Shown piece by piece: positions 43,561 to 54,376 of a stretch of DNA of 64,000 nt. This stretch comes from Ottelia alismoides. Its lineage: Eukaryota; Streptophyta; Magnoliopsida; Alismatales; Hydrocharitaceae. Each line of letters opens with the position of its first letter. Position 1 is the stretch's first letter. Under the pieces are notes generated by a model, which saw nothing but the letters and a program-made list of their open reading frames with translations, did not search any database and was not told the origin of the DNA. The position numbers and the translations under genes were made by a program. Location: positions 496,001-560,000 of the forward strand of contig JAZKJV010005551.1 of NCBI GenBank assembly GCA_037367405.1, given 5' to 3'.

Positions 43561-44733
43561 CTTGAATAAAAGAAAGGGAAAATTACATCTTCAGCCTCAA
43601 AGTTTTCAAATATTACAAAGACGTCCCCGCCGGTTCAAGAACTTTTGACAAAATTAAAGTTGTGCCTCAAGGTATTTCAGATTTGCAAAACAGTCCCCGC
43701 CTTCAGAAAAGCACATGTAAGGGATGTTCCTTACTGGGTAAATTTCACTCTTTAGCCAGAACTTTTATTTTTATTATTCATTTGATGCAAAAACATTGAA
43801 TATCTGCATTTTGGTCCCTGAACTGCAGTGCCATAATTTGCTTGATCTTTTTAATGGAATAAATGTTATCTGTGGTCTGAAAATTTAGTAAAAAATTGTG
43901 TATGCTCCTGCTATAGTATTGAACATTGTATAAAATTTTCACAGTATTTGGAGTTTATTTGATATATTTAAAAAAATCAAAAACAGTGTCTTTTTCCTTT
44001 CCTACACTTTGAAAATTCATAAAAATTCATAAAATAGTCTAAAAAATCCATAACAATTTGTATAGGTGTATTTTGATGTGTTTTAATTTCTTTCCATTTT
44101 TTGTGCATTTTACATTTATAAAACTCCAAAAAATTGCAAAATACGAAAACTCTTATAAAAATTGTAGAAAATTCTAGAAAAATCCGAAAATAGTAATTGC
44201 AGTTTCTGATTGTAGATATGGTCTTGCAATTTCTCTTAAAATTAATTTCAAGGATTTTTGAGTTTATAAAGAATATTTAAATTGAAAAATACTCCTGGCT
44301 GTGAATAGTCTCTTTATCTTCCACTGATTTATTTTTATAAAATCATAAAAACATCAAAAAATTGCGAAAAAATATCAAAAATAATTTAACATATATAAAA
44401 CACAAAAACATTTTCTCTTGAATTTTCTGTATATTTTTGGTTATTTTGAAAAAAATACAAAAAAGAGTGTGGGTTGTTTGTTTTATCACTTTTCTTAATT
44501 TGTTCGTCTTTTAAAAATTAAAAAAATAATAAAAATTAAAAAAACCACTAAAAATTAACTTGGAAATTTGACTACTTAGTTTTTAAATCGTACTCCTTGT
44601 GTTCGATCCTGGTCGCTATACCATGTAAAAAGAATAGTGAAAGCCGCTTACACATTGTTTTTACTGATTCATCTTCTCTTAAGTGGTTTAATTATTTATC
44701 CATCTTAATCGTACGATTTTCGTGTCATCAGAA

Positions 44734-44751
44734 TGGCGCCGTTGCCGGGGA
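44734..44751 (+). other. Primer-binding site, Tat/Athila type
   Basis: TGGCGCCGTTGCCGGGGA begins three bases after the 5' LTR end (TCATCA at 44725-44730). This is the primer site used across Tat/Athila-type plant elements. Confidence 0.88.
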
Positions 44752-46007
44752 GCACGGCTTTGTAGTCATTTTTCGATTTTGTCTCTCTATATTATAATTG
44801 ATTTCTGACATTCTCTCTTGGATTTTTGTGCGAGGTACTGCTTGGACAACTTGGAGTTACTTTTTGGAGGACCCGCACAGGAGGAAGAGAAGGGAATTGA
44901 AGAAGATTTTTTTGAGAGAGAACAATAAATTTTGTAATAATTTAGGACTTTGAACTTGTGGACTTGAACATTCTTCGGGGTCTGTTTCGCCAAGTGCCGG
45001 TGCACTTGGGGGACCTCACCGCTGTTTTCTGTGTTTTTGATTTCACCGCTAGAACTTACTATTTGATTCTCGTGATTTTGGCCCCTAGACGTAGGATTTT
45101 TGTTGATTGCGACGTAAATTTCTAAGTCCCAACACCTAATAGAATATCTGTTACTATAGAACGTAATTGGACCTTGGATAAAAATTAAATTGAAAAAGTT
45201 AGTCTAATCGGATTTGAGACCACGTGCCGTGAGGAGTCACATACAGCGCTGGCAGGACCCGTTGTGGCGGGCACCGAGTGACTCTCAAGATCGAACTCTG
45301 GACTCAATTCGGTTAGCTAACTATTGTTCTTCACGATCAATAGAAGTTGCTTGTCTAAGACCGATTTCCTCGTGCATCATATAGTTAGTTTACATTCTGT
45401 CTTTAATTTCTGCGCGGATCATATTACATGTAGAGTGCTGGAGTAATGTACGCATTTCTATCCCTACATGCATCATTGTGTTTGACCGTGCATTGGCTTT
45501 TTCGACTCCTCCCCCTGTTTTTGGATTCAAATCAATAAAAGAGGAATTGGAAAACCCGTTAGGCGTTATTTTTGAAAAAAAATCCAAAAAAATAAAAAAA
45601 TCACAAAAATTTAAAATTGGGACTGCTAATTGAACTTGACCATTAAAATTAAACGTAATTGACCACTCCATTGTATTGGGAGAGCAACCCCCTCATTGTA
45701 TGCGTTTTTAATTGCTCGCGTACACACTAAGGAGTAGTGCCCAAATCCTATTCAAGCCTCCTAAGTGTTTGTACAACTTTCGTTTATCACCTAACTCTTA
45801 AAATTGAAAAGATAAAGACCGAACTCTCACGGTCAGATTTGTGTTGAGTTGGTGAATTGGGGGTTTGCATTGCGTATTGAATGTCTTTGGTGTGAGTCGG
45901 CTACAATCATCTTCCTGAATCATTAGCAGTCATCTTTCCTCCCTCCCTTCTATATATCTCTCTTTCTACTCTCCCACCCTCCCTCCCTTCATTTCCCTCT
46001 TTTCGTG
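44752..46007 (+). other. Element leader between primer site and gag
   Basis: Non-coding leader. It contains the 'GCATTGGCTTTTTCGACTCCTCC' block (45491-45513), also found at about 56746-56770, and a strongly pyrimidine-rich run (45935-46000) just before the gag ATG. Confidence 0.6.
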
Positions 46008-47015
46008 ATGGGTCGTATTCCATTCCAGCCGGATTTTGCGGCCTCTACATTTCATACCCATCATGCCCGCCCACTCTCTCGAGAGGTCGGAACTCCATCC
46101 AATTTCTCATCTTCTCCCTACCCACCCTCTCATTTGGGATATGCTGTGAGTGAAACCCGAGGATACCAAATTGACCAAATACGAGACACGGGTGTTTACC
46201 TTGCTGAGATGAGAGTGCATCCCATTGACGGTCATAGGGTGCAGTTACATGCTTTAGATGACTTCTATCCTGAGATGATGGATGGATACCAAGATCAGGA
46301 AGCGCAGTCCGCTTCTACTTTGAGACCCTTCGTTTTGGATTTAGAGTTCATTGATATACTGCCAAATTTTTAAGGGGAAGTGCATGAAGAACCTTATTTG
46401 CATATCGATGAGTTTGAGGATTTTTGTACATCACGATCATATTCTAATGTCTCTTCTGAGAACTTGATGTTGACCACCTTCCCATTCACACTTCAGAGTA
46501 GAGCCAAGAGTTGGCATAGATGATTGGGAAGGAAGATTGGTACATGGGGAGAGTTACGATCATTATTTTTGCAGAGATTTTACCCCCAACGTAGAGCAGA
46601 GATGATGCGGTCTTGTATTCGTGATTTTTCAGTTAACCCCCAGAAGCCATTAATAGATTCATGGTTGAGGTTACGAGAAATTTTGAGGCGATTTCCGGAT
46701 CATGGATTTTCGATGACTGACCTTATCCATATCGCCATGAGGGGGAGGACCGCAGAGCAGATTGCATATGTCATTACCTCGTGTGGTGGTTCACACCACT
46801 GTCCCGATCTGGATTTAATTGAGACCATCTTGGATTCACTTTCAGATATTGCATATAAACGAGATGATTTATTCAGGACAACACATGAGGGAGAGATGAC
46901 AACAATTGAGTGTGTGACACACCATGCCGATCTTGATAGCACACACAAATCAGAGGATATGGATGCTGATACTTCTCATTTGATGGATGTGTTGCCTATT
47001 ATTGTGAGTTCCTAG
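46008..47015 (+). pseudogene. Gag with in-frame stops
   Basis: One frame from the ATG at 46008 (an in-frame GTG lies at 46005) encodes a retrotransposon Gag domain. The middle, about 46425-46800, reads 'LMLTTFPFTLQSRAKSW' then 'TWGELRSLFLQRFYPQRRAEMM' and 'PLIDSWLRLREILRRFPDHGF', a clear Retrotrans_gag pattern of Ty3/gypsy (Athila-like) elements. Stops at 46371-46373 (TAA), 46521-46523 (TGA) and 47013-47015 (TAG) break it. There are no frameshifts, so the damage is light. No zinc knuckle is visible. The product would form the virus-like particle and package element RNA. Confidence 0.85.
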
Positions 47016-47963
47016 AGCCGGATATTAGTTGAGGACCAAATAGATTTACAGTCAGATTTTGAGCCATTCCCGCTCTTTCACGTAGAAGATTCTTCGATTC
47101 TAGATCTGCTAGGATCCCAAGAGATAGAGGAGGAACCCACATCTCAACCATCCTTTGAATCTTTCCAGTGTTCATATACAATTGATTCATTGTCTATTCT
47201 TCAGGAGATCTTCTCAGACTCAGAGATACATTCTGATCCATCTCAGCGTAGAGAGCTTGATGAGGGATCGATTTTGGATTTTACAGACCTTGATAGTCCC
47301 GTATTTGAGCCTTGTGTCCTCCCATTTGATGAGGTCGATATATTTTTGGAGGACCTGATTTACGACAGCATTGATCCCAAGTTCCCTGATGATTCGGCAT
47401 TACTCCACGAGGGTTATCTGCGGGAGGATGCCATGGACCATATAAACTCGGTTTCACTTTCTGGGAGTGCATCCGATCTGTCAGATCACGAGATCGAGTA
47501 TTTTGATACTTTTGATCATGAGTTTGAGGTTTCTCTACTCGACGACCCTCGCGAGGATGACCCGATCTTTGAAGTATTCGATGATTTCACTGATTTGTCT
47601 ACATTCCATGCATCGGATATCTGCCTTTATAGTGAGTCTCCAGATCATGATCTTCCATATCTATTTGAGACGGTGATTGACGTGGAGGATTCCCTGCTAG
47701 ATCCTTCCTTCTCCACGTTTGATTTCTTCGGCTCCATCCATTCACTCCATACAGATCTTGAGCCGACGATTTCTTTTGTGCTACCGGAGCCTGATTTCAT
47801 CTGCCCATATCTTTACCCGGTAGCAGACACCCGCACGATTGACTACCTGGGTGTCATCGCTTCTTCTGTTGAGTTCGTTGTTGTTCTCCCACCGAGACTA
47901 CAACGACAGTACGGTATTCGCATTACAGATGCCGTCCTGAACCTTGATACGTCGTTATCCTAA
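47016..47963 (+). CDS. Acidic C-terminal extension of the gag frame, unknown function
   Basis: In the same frame as gag and free of stops for 316 codons, to TAA at 47961-47963. It is rich in Asp, Glu, Ser, Phe, Leu and Pro, with repeated 'DxxF/FD' and 'LDDPREDDP'-like runs. There is no zinc knuckle, protease DSG, RT or transmembrane segment. The last 60 residues are less acidic (YPVADTRTIDYLGV...LQRQYGIRITDAV). It is separated from gag only by the TAG at 47013, so originally the two were one protein of about 650 residues. I recognise no family. Confidence 0.5.
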   Translation, partial: SRILVEDQIDLQSDFEPFPLFHVEDSSILDLLGSQEIEEEPTSQPSFESFQCSYTIDSLSILQEIFSDSEIHSDPSQRRELDEGSILDFTDLDSPVFEPCVLPFDEVDIFLEDLIYDSIDPKFPDDSALLHEGYLREDAMDHINSVSLSGSASDLSDHEIEYFDTFDHEFEVSLLDDPREDDPIFEVFDDFTDLSTFHASDICLYSESPDHDLPYLFETVIDVEDSLLDPSFSTFDFFGSIHSLHTDLEPTISFVLPEPDFICPYLYPVADTRTIDYLGVIASSVEFVVVLPPRLQRQYGIRITDAVLNLDTSLS

Positions 47964-48097
47964 CCTTTGCGCCCAGCTAGGGGCGTAAACTCTAGCGCTC
48001 GTTGAGAGGCACCTCAACATCATTCACATCTGTATAGATCCATCTGTCCATATCATACATTCTTTCTCACACCCCATACTCATCTCATGATCATTCC

Positions 48098-48455
48098 ATA
48101 CTTAGGGTGTACTTTACCCTAAGTATAGGGGGGTGTCAGACTTGTGATTATTCTTTGATTCTTTTTACCTATGTTTTGCTGCCTATACTTAGGGATATTT
48201 TACCCTAAGTATGGGGGGGGGGGGGGTAAACTCAGTACATTCTACTCCTCGGTTTTCCCCTTGTGTACAGTCTTCTATACTTAGGATTACTTGATCCTAA
48301 GTATAGGGGGATCACCGACTTCTATTGATTTTATTCTTTTATTTGTCGTTGCAGTATACTATTCTTCTCACTTTTCTATACGAAGCACGAATTATGTCTT
48401 TATTTCCAGCTCTTTGATCACTATGAGGACATAGTTCGAGCTAAGTATAGGGGGT
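48098..48455 (+). repeat. Array of polypurine-tract-like hairpins
   Basis: Three hairpins each end in a G-rich tract: stems 48098-48108/48116-48126 (ATACTTAGGGT), 48185-48194/48203-48212 (ATACTTAGGG) and 48276-48287/48294-48305 (TATACTTAGGAT). The G runs are 48127-48133, 48213-48226 (14 G) and 48306-48310. A fourth CTAAGTATAGGGGG (48441-48454) lacks an adjacent partner. All resemble the tract just before the 3' LTR (AAGTATAGGGG at 50470-50480). The third stem keeps pairing through a double change (GG-AT / AT-CC). Confidence 0.8.
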
Positions 48456-48594
48456 GTCGTATATATTGTATATATACTTTAGCCATAACTCGTACTTTCA
48501 TATTTTTAATATGGCTAAAATACTGTGTAAATATTTTTTTAAAAAAAGAGATGCTTAAATTTCCTCAAAATTTTTCCTTGTACATACTGGTTAG

Positions 48595-48960
48595 TAAGTC
48601 AGGATAAATTATTTTGAAAAATATTTTGAAAGTAGTTTGAAAATCTATTTGAAAAATCTTTTGAAGACTATTTGAAAAGTGTCTGAAAAATATTTTCAAC
48701 CTTTGTAAAAATATTGTGGATTGTAAAAATTTTTTTCTCTTTGTGTGAAATAAAATGATTTTGTAAAACTATTTGCAAATGTTTGGAAAAATGGTTGAAA
48801 AAAATTATTTTGAAAATCTATATATAGTGTTTGAAAAATGTTTGCAAAATAGTTTTCAAATGTGTGTAAATGTTTGTAAAATTGTTTTGAAAAATTATTT
48901 TGGACTATAGTTTTCAAAATTCTTTGTAAAATTATTTTCAAATAAATTTTAGGAATATAT
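48595..48960. repeat. Degenerate TTTGAAAA repeats
   Basis: A run of imperfect 8-16 bp units such as TTTGAAAAAT, TTTGCAAAAT and TTTGTAAAAT, with no regular period. Low-complexity DNA in the element's 3' untranslated part. The long minus-strand frame here (Phe/Asn/Lys-rich) is a by-product. Confidence 0.7.
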
Positions 48961-49020
48961 GCATCACAAAAACAAAAAAAATGAATAAAATAAATAAAAA
49001 ATAATAATAAAAAATCCAAC

Positions 49021-50465
49021 TTTGTATATACCTGTATAAATTACTCATGTTGTAAATCCTTGCATCTTATTCTTGTAAAATAATCAAATCACTCTTCTGT
49101 AAATATGAATCTCATTCCGAAAAAAATCTCTTGTATATATTTGTATATATTACTCACTTTTTGCATTAAAAAAAACCTTTTGCATGTGCATCATTTTTCA
49201 AAAATCTATAAAAATTTCAAAATTTTGAAAGTGATTTCACAAAAGATTTTTATTTTTCTTCGCATTGTACATATTTTCTTGCATTGACATGTGCATTTTT
49301 AAGGATAGTCTTGATAATTAAACTAAGTCTGAATAAATTTGAAGAATGAAGCTTAGTTAGACCTTAATCCACGGAATTTCAGAGGAACCTTATAAGATGT
49401 GGAGTTAAGACTTTTCAGGTCCTAGTGACTTAATTCTTTGGGTCCATACGACTATGTTCACATGTCATCTTGATGACTCTAAGTAGAATATTTAACAACA
49501 CACACATGATTCTTTCAGACCGTGGCTTACCTTGGACAATGCACTCTACACGTAGCTCTTCATGGAGGAGGTAGTGAGGGGGCAGTTTCTTTTGGCTTGG
49601 GGTAGCATACGAGGGTAGTATGTCTAGGCGGACCCTCTCGTCCTCCTCTAGGGAGGGAAGTGCGTCTCAACCTGGTTTGGTGGTGTTGAGGTCTAAAGAC
49701 AGGAGCTGTGGGATTGCAATAATGCTTCAAAAGAGGGATAGTCTACTGGCTCAAGAGGAAAAACTCCTTATGTCTATGCCGCACCTTGTATATATTTCAG
49801 AAAAAAAAGAAAGAAAAAAAGAAAAAAAATGCAAAATCTCCAAAAGTGGGCAGGCCTGAAAGAAAAATAAAATGCCTGCCGGAGTGTATATACGAGTGAA
49901 AAAAAGGAATAAGAGCTTCAAAGTCATATATTTGTGAGCTTGCAGCGGGTGACATGGCTATACTGGTCATGCATCCAAGGATAGGTAACTACACTGGTTA
50001 CCGTCCATTCTCTTCTCCATCCCGTCTTCTTGAGCTGGTTGTACTTGAACTTAGAAGGGAATATCCCCGCTCCTCGAGGAAAGAGTTGCTAGACCGGGAG
50101 ATTGGAGTTACCTTGTTGAGAGAGGCTGTTTCTTTGTTACTTCTGAGATGAGGAGCTATATTCACTTACACCGTACAAGTAAGATTTCATAGTCCTAAGA
50201 ATTTGTGTATGTAGACTTGTTCTGATCTGACTCTTGAGGAGACCTGAATAGGAGTCTTGTGGAACTAAGAGGCTGTTAGGTTTTAAATCCACATCCCATT
50301 AAGGTTCCGGCACACTAATAATCCAAAGGTCCGACATAGCTCCAGACTACATTTTTATGAAGATAAGTTTAAAAGTCAACATTGTTCCAACTTCTTTCCT
50401 TTTTCTTTTCTTTATTTTTATTTTCACTTATTTTCCAAATAAGTGTTTGCTAAGGGACTAGCAAA
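49021..50465. other. 3' untranslated internal region of the giant-LTR element
   Basis: No domain is recognisable in the short frames (49620-49859, 49954-50151). An A/G-rich run lies at 49801-49830. It leads up to the polypurine tract. Confidence 0.5.
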
Positions 50466-50482
50466 GGTAAAGTATAGGGGAA
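50466..50482 (+). other. Polypurine tract of the giant-LTR element
   Basis: GGTAAAGTATAGGGGAA directly precedes the 3' LTR start TGATGAATCC. Confidence 0.75.
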
Positions 50483-53400
50483 TGATGAATCCATGATTCA
50501 TTGCCTTTATTCTTTTATTTTAGCCTCTTTTCCTTAGTCAAATACCTGTAAATAACCACTAATTTCATAAAATTACCATTTTGCATGCATTTGTTAAATA
50601 CACATTTTTAACACTTTTTGTATATAAATAAAAGAATAAAGAAGAAAAGAAAAAGAAAAGGTTGTGTTATGAAATAAATGCAGACTGACCCAAACCCCGA
50701 GAGAAGGTCAAGACTTGACCTGATCGACCAGGAATAAAGTAGGGGGAGATAGGGTCGTTTGTCAAAAAAATCAAAAATATCTTGTAAATAATTTTCATGT
50801 ATATTTGTACAAAGCTTACATTATTTTATTTGTACATAATTTGACCTCAAACTAATTATTTTTGTAAATAAAAGTTGTAAATAAAATTATGTTATAAATA
50901 ATAAAAATATTTGTAAAATAAAATATTGTATATATTGCAAATAATTACACCCAGAAAAAGCCACAAAGTAATAATTGAAACATCAATTCCGGCTCTATAC
51001 AAGCTCAAATTGAACCAAACTCACTTCCATTGTACTATAAATTAAATTATCTTTCAAATGGTCGTGGTTTCATTATTTTTGGAGTTACGGTTAAAATGTC
51101 GGTTTTCTGGGGTGTTTTGTGCAGTTTTCCCATATATTTGATGAACATATTTATTTATATTTATTTTTATACATAATGTATATTGTAAATATTGTTTTCA
51201 TTAAAAACAAAATTAAAAAATTTAAAAATAAAAAAAATCTTTTATAAAAATTATTTCCTTATTTGCACCTATTTACATTATATTATATGTATATAATATA
51301 TGTATACAACTAACTTCCTTAAATAAAAAAGCACCAAAAAACAAAATATCTAACTTTAATTAATTATTTTAATTTTTTTTTACGAATTTTGTATTTATAT
51401 TTAATTATTATTTAATTCTTTATTTGATTTGATAACTTACCTTTTATGTAAAGATTTGATTTTGTGCCTTAAATAGCCACCATTAAGGTGGCTAATTGAT
51501 TTTTGGAAATTATTTAATTTATTTATTTTAATTAATTACGAAATACGTTTTTAATTGATTATTTATTTTATTAATTTAATTATTTTATTAATTAACCACT
51601 AAAAACCTTCTCCTTTTGTACATACCTTCCTTTCTCATTTTCCCCCTCTTTTTAATGGGCTCTTCCTCCCTCATTAACATTTGATCGATCTTTGGTGGAG
51701 AGGAGTCTGATTTCCGAGAGGTTTCTTGTTGAAGAGGGTCCTAGCCTCCGATCTGTTTTTGCTGTTCATCTCACATCTGTTTTTGCAGGGAAAACTAAAA
51801 AAAAGAAATAAAATTTTTGATGTCTCTAACATTTATTTTGCAGGAATAAAAAAAATAATAAAAAAATATTATTGTTGTCCTTTATCTTTAACATTTATTT
51901 TGCAGGAATAAATAATAAAAACATAAAAAATATATTTACCTAACATCTATTTTGTAGGATTAAAAATAAAAAAACTATAAAAAATAAAAAAAATACATTT
52001 TTTACTAACGTTTTCTGCAGGTCACAAAACAAAACAATAAAAAAAATTTAAAAAATAAAAAACTCAAAAGCGGGTCGTCACCCCCGCTGCCACCACCATC
52101 ACAGGAGCGGCCGGCGCCGCGGCGACCCACGCCGCCACCAGACCACCTGTGCCAGGCCCCTAGTCCGCGCCACCTCCCCTCCTGCGCGGTGCGGCGTTCG
52201 CCGTTCGCGCGCAGTCGCGCGACCTGCCGTCCGCGCTGGGCACCCACCAGATCAGCCTTCCGCACGCGCCTCCAGGCATCTGACCCACCAACCGCGCCTC
52301 CTCTGCCCTCCAGCATGCAGCCCCAGCGGCTCTCCTTCCTCTGCCTGAAGCTCCATGCGCCACACCCCCACGCCTCCCGCTTGACCGCGCCCCCCAGCGC
52401 GCGGCGCCTCCTCGCGCGGCCGCGTGCCCCCCTTCCGCTGCTCCACTGCCTATCGCGCGGGCCCCCCGCTCACGACCTGCTCTGCCCTCCTCCCTTGCCG
52501 TTGGCTGCAAGAGGCAACCCTCCTCCTTGGGCGGCGGCGGCACTACCCTTGGTGCCCTTGCCCCTTTTGCAAGAACGAAGAAGAGGAAGACCGAGGGCTT
52601 GAATAAAAAAGGGAAAATTACATCTTCAGCCTCAAAGTTTTCAAATATTACAAAGACGTCCCCGCCGGTTCAAGAACTTTTGACAAAATTAAAGTTGTGC
52701 CTCAAGGTATTTCAGATTTGCAAAACAGTCCCCGCCTTCAGAAAAGCACATGCAAGGGATGTTCCTTACTGGGTAAATTTCACTCTTTAGCCAGAACTTT
52801 TGTTTTTATTATTCATTTGATGCAAAAACATTGAATATCTGCATTTTGGTCCCTGAACTGCAGTACCATAATTTGCTTGATCTTTTTAATGGAATAAATG
52901 TTATGTGTGGTCTGAAAATTTAGTAAAAATTTGTTTATGCTCCTGCTATAGTATTGAACATTGTATAAATTTTTCATAGTATTTGGAGTTTATTTGATAT
53001 ATTTAAAAAATCAAAAACAATGTCTTTTTCCTTTCCTACACTTTGAAAATTCATAAAAATTCATAAAATAGTCTAAAAAATCCATAACAATTAGTGTAGG
53101 TGTCTTTTGGTGTGTTTTAATTTTTTTCCATTTTTTGTGCATTTTACATTTATAAAACTCCAAAAATTACAAAATACGAAAAATCTTATAAAAATTATAG
53201 AAAATTCTAGAAAAATCCAAAAATAGTAATTACAGTTTCTGATTATAGATATGGTCTTTCAGTTTCTCTTAAAAATAATCTCAAGGATTTTTGAGTTTAT
53301 AAAGAAATTTTAAATTGAAAAATACTCCTGGCTGTGAATAGTCTTTTTATCTTCCACTGATTTATTTTTATAAAATCACAAAAACATCAGAAAATTGCGA

Positions 53401-53831
53401 AAAAAATTACCAAAAATAATTTAACATATATAAAACATAAAAACATTTTCTTTGAATTTTCTGTATATTTTTGGTTATTTTGAAAAACATACAAAAAAGA
53501 GTGTGGGTTGTTTGTTTTGTCACTTTTCTTGATTTGTTCGTCTCTTAAAAATTAAAAAAAAATAAAAATTCAAAAAAAAAACCACTAAAAATTAACTTGG
53601 AAATTTGACTACTTAGTTTTTAAATCGTACTCCTTGTGTTCGATCATGGTCGCTATACCAGGTAAAAAGAATAGCGAAATCCGCTTACACATTGTTTTTA
53701 TTGATTCATCTTCTCTTAAGTGGTTTAAAAATACAAAATTTTCTCGTTGACCGATTCGCACGGTTGAGAACAACGACCAAATTGTGATTTAATTATTTAT
53801 CCATCTTAACCGTACAATTTTCGTGTCATCA
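50483..53831 (+). repeat. Giant 3' LTR (3349 bp)
   Basis: Starts TGATGAATCCATGATTCATT and ends GTGTCATCA. Same order of parts as the 5' LTR, but with a 364-bp deletion (junction at 51753/51754) that removes the donor-like AAG|GTGAGATCC and the leader's end, and with about 65 bp near 53730-53800 that the 5' LTR lacks. Many single substitutions separate the two, so the insertion is not recent. Confidence 0.88.
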
Positions 53832-54083
53832 TCTATCAAAATAAAAAATAGGTTACTGTGCTTTTAAAATCACAAAAAATACAAAACCCCAAAAAGCTGA
53901 TTTTCTATACACTTGGAGACCACAAAAAATACCGAGATGACCTCTTTTGCTCTCGGTTCCTTAACAAAAGTTGTAGATCTCATTGAGACGACCACCTTTT
54001 ACGAAGGAAGTTTTTCGATACAAGGTATCTTTCTATCTCTTTTCTATTTTTCTTTCTCTTTTTATTTTTAATTTTTTTGGTGA

Positions 54084-54187
54084 CACGTGGCTGCCCCTGG
54101 GCATGTCACGTGTCACCTGCCCATCAACTTCTCTCCCCTGGTCACGTGCAGAGCATGTGACCCGTCACACCCCACCTCGGTCACGTG
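54084..54187. promoter_or_regulatory. Cluster of four G-boxes upstream of an LTR TATA box
   Basis: CACGTG occurs at 54084-54089, 54107-54112, 54143-54148 and 54182-54187, each preceded by A or T (ACACGTG/TCACGTG). The TATAAAT box follows about 180 bp later. G-boxes bind plant bZIP and bHLH factors. That this LTR responds to them is inference. Confidence 0.6.
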
Positions 54188-54369
54188 CTCCGCACCTGAC
54201 CCGCCTCTCCCCTTCTTCCCTTCTCCCTCTTTCTCATGCATACCTCTGTAACCAGCACCGCCACCGCGAGCATAATGACCGCCCTCACGTCCCTCCTCAT
54301 CGACCATTACAGCTTCACACGCATAATTCCAGCCTGTAAAGTCACCTCACTGCCGTTACCCTCTTCCCC

Positions 54370-54376
54370 TATAAAT
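54370..54376 (+). promoter_or_regulatory. LTR TATA box
   Basis: TATAAAT in a CCCC...CCCTCACC context, before the GC-rich leader. Confidence 0.6.

Larger units (their letters stand above)
41117..44730 (+). repeat. Giant 5' LTR (3614 bp)
   Basis: In order: the start TAATGAATCCATGATTCATC; the 'GAGAGAAGGTCAAGACTTGACC' block near 41325; a long AT-rich body; a GC-mixed leader with an AAG|GTGAGATCC donor-like site (42421/42422); five tandem 3'-splice-site-like repeats (42741-42990); a GC-rich island (43030-43560); an AT-rich tail; a small hairpin (44613-44640); and the end TCATCA. Compared with the 3' LTR it has 364 bp more at 42363-42726 and lacks about 65 bp near 44687. Confidence 0.88.
41117..53831 (+). 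mobile_element. Giant-LTR, gag-only Ty3/gypsy element (Tat/Athila type)
   Basis: A 12,715-bp unit flanked by a perfect 5-bp duplication TCTAT (41112-41116 and 53832-53836). LTR ends are TGATGA...TCATCA; the 5' copy starts TAATGA, one substitution. The primer site is TGGCGCCGTTGCCGGGGA, typical of Tat/Athila relatives. Between the LTRs lie a leader, a gag-like frame with three stops, an acidic open region, the 'AGCTAGGGGCGTAAACTCTAGCG' spacer style seen after the coding region of Athila-like elements (about 47977-47998), a hairpin array and a polypurine tract. No protease, RT, RNase H or integrase motif exists, so it needs a helper. Confidence 0.9.

Noticed and set aside
45390..45671. 93-codon minus-strand frame in the element leader
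   Set aside because: It is antisense to a leader block conserved with 56.7 kb and shows no motif.
48696..49019. Phe/Asn-rich minus-strand frame of 107 codons
   Set aside because: It is the reverse translation of degenerate TTTGAAAA repeats.
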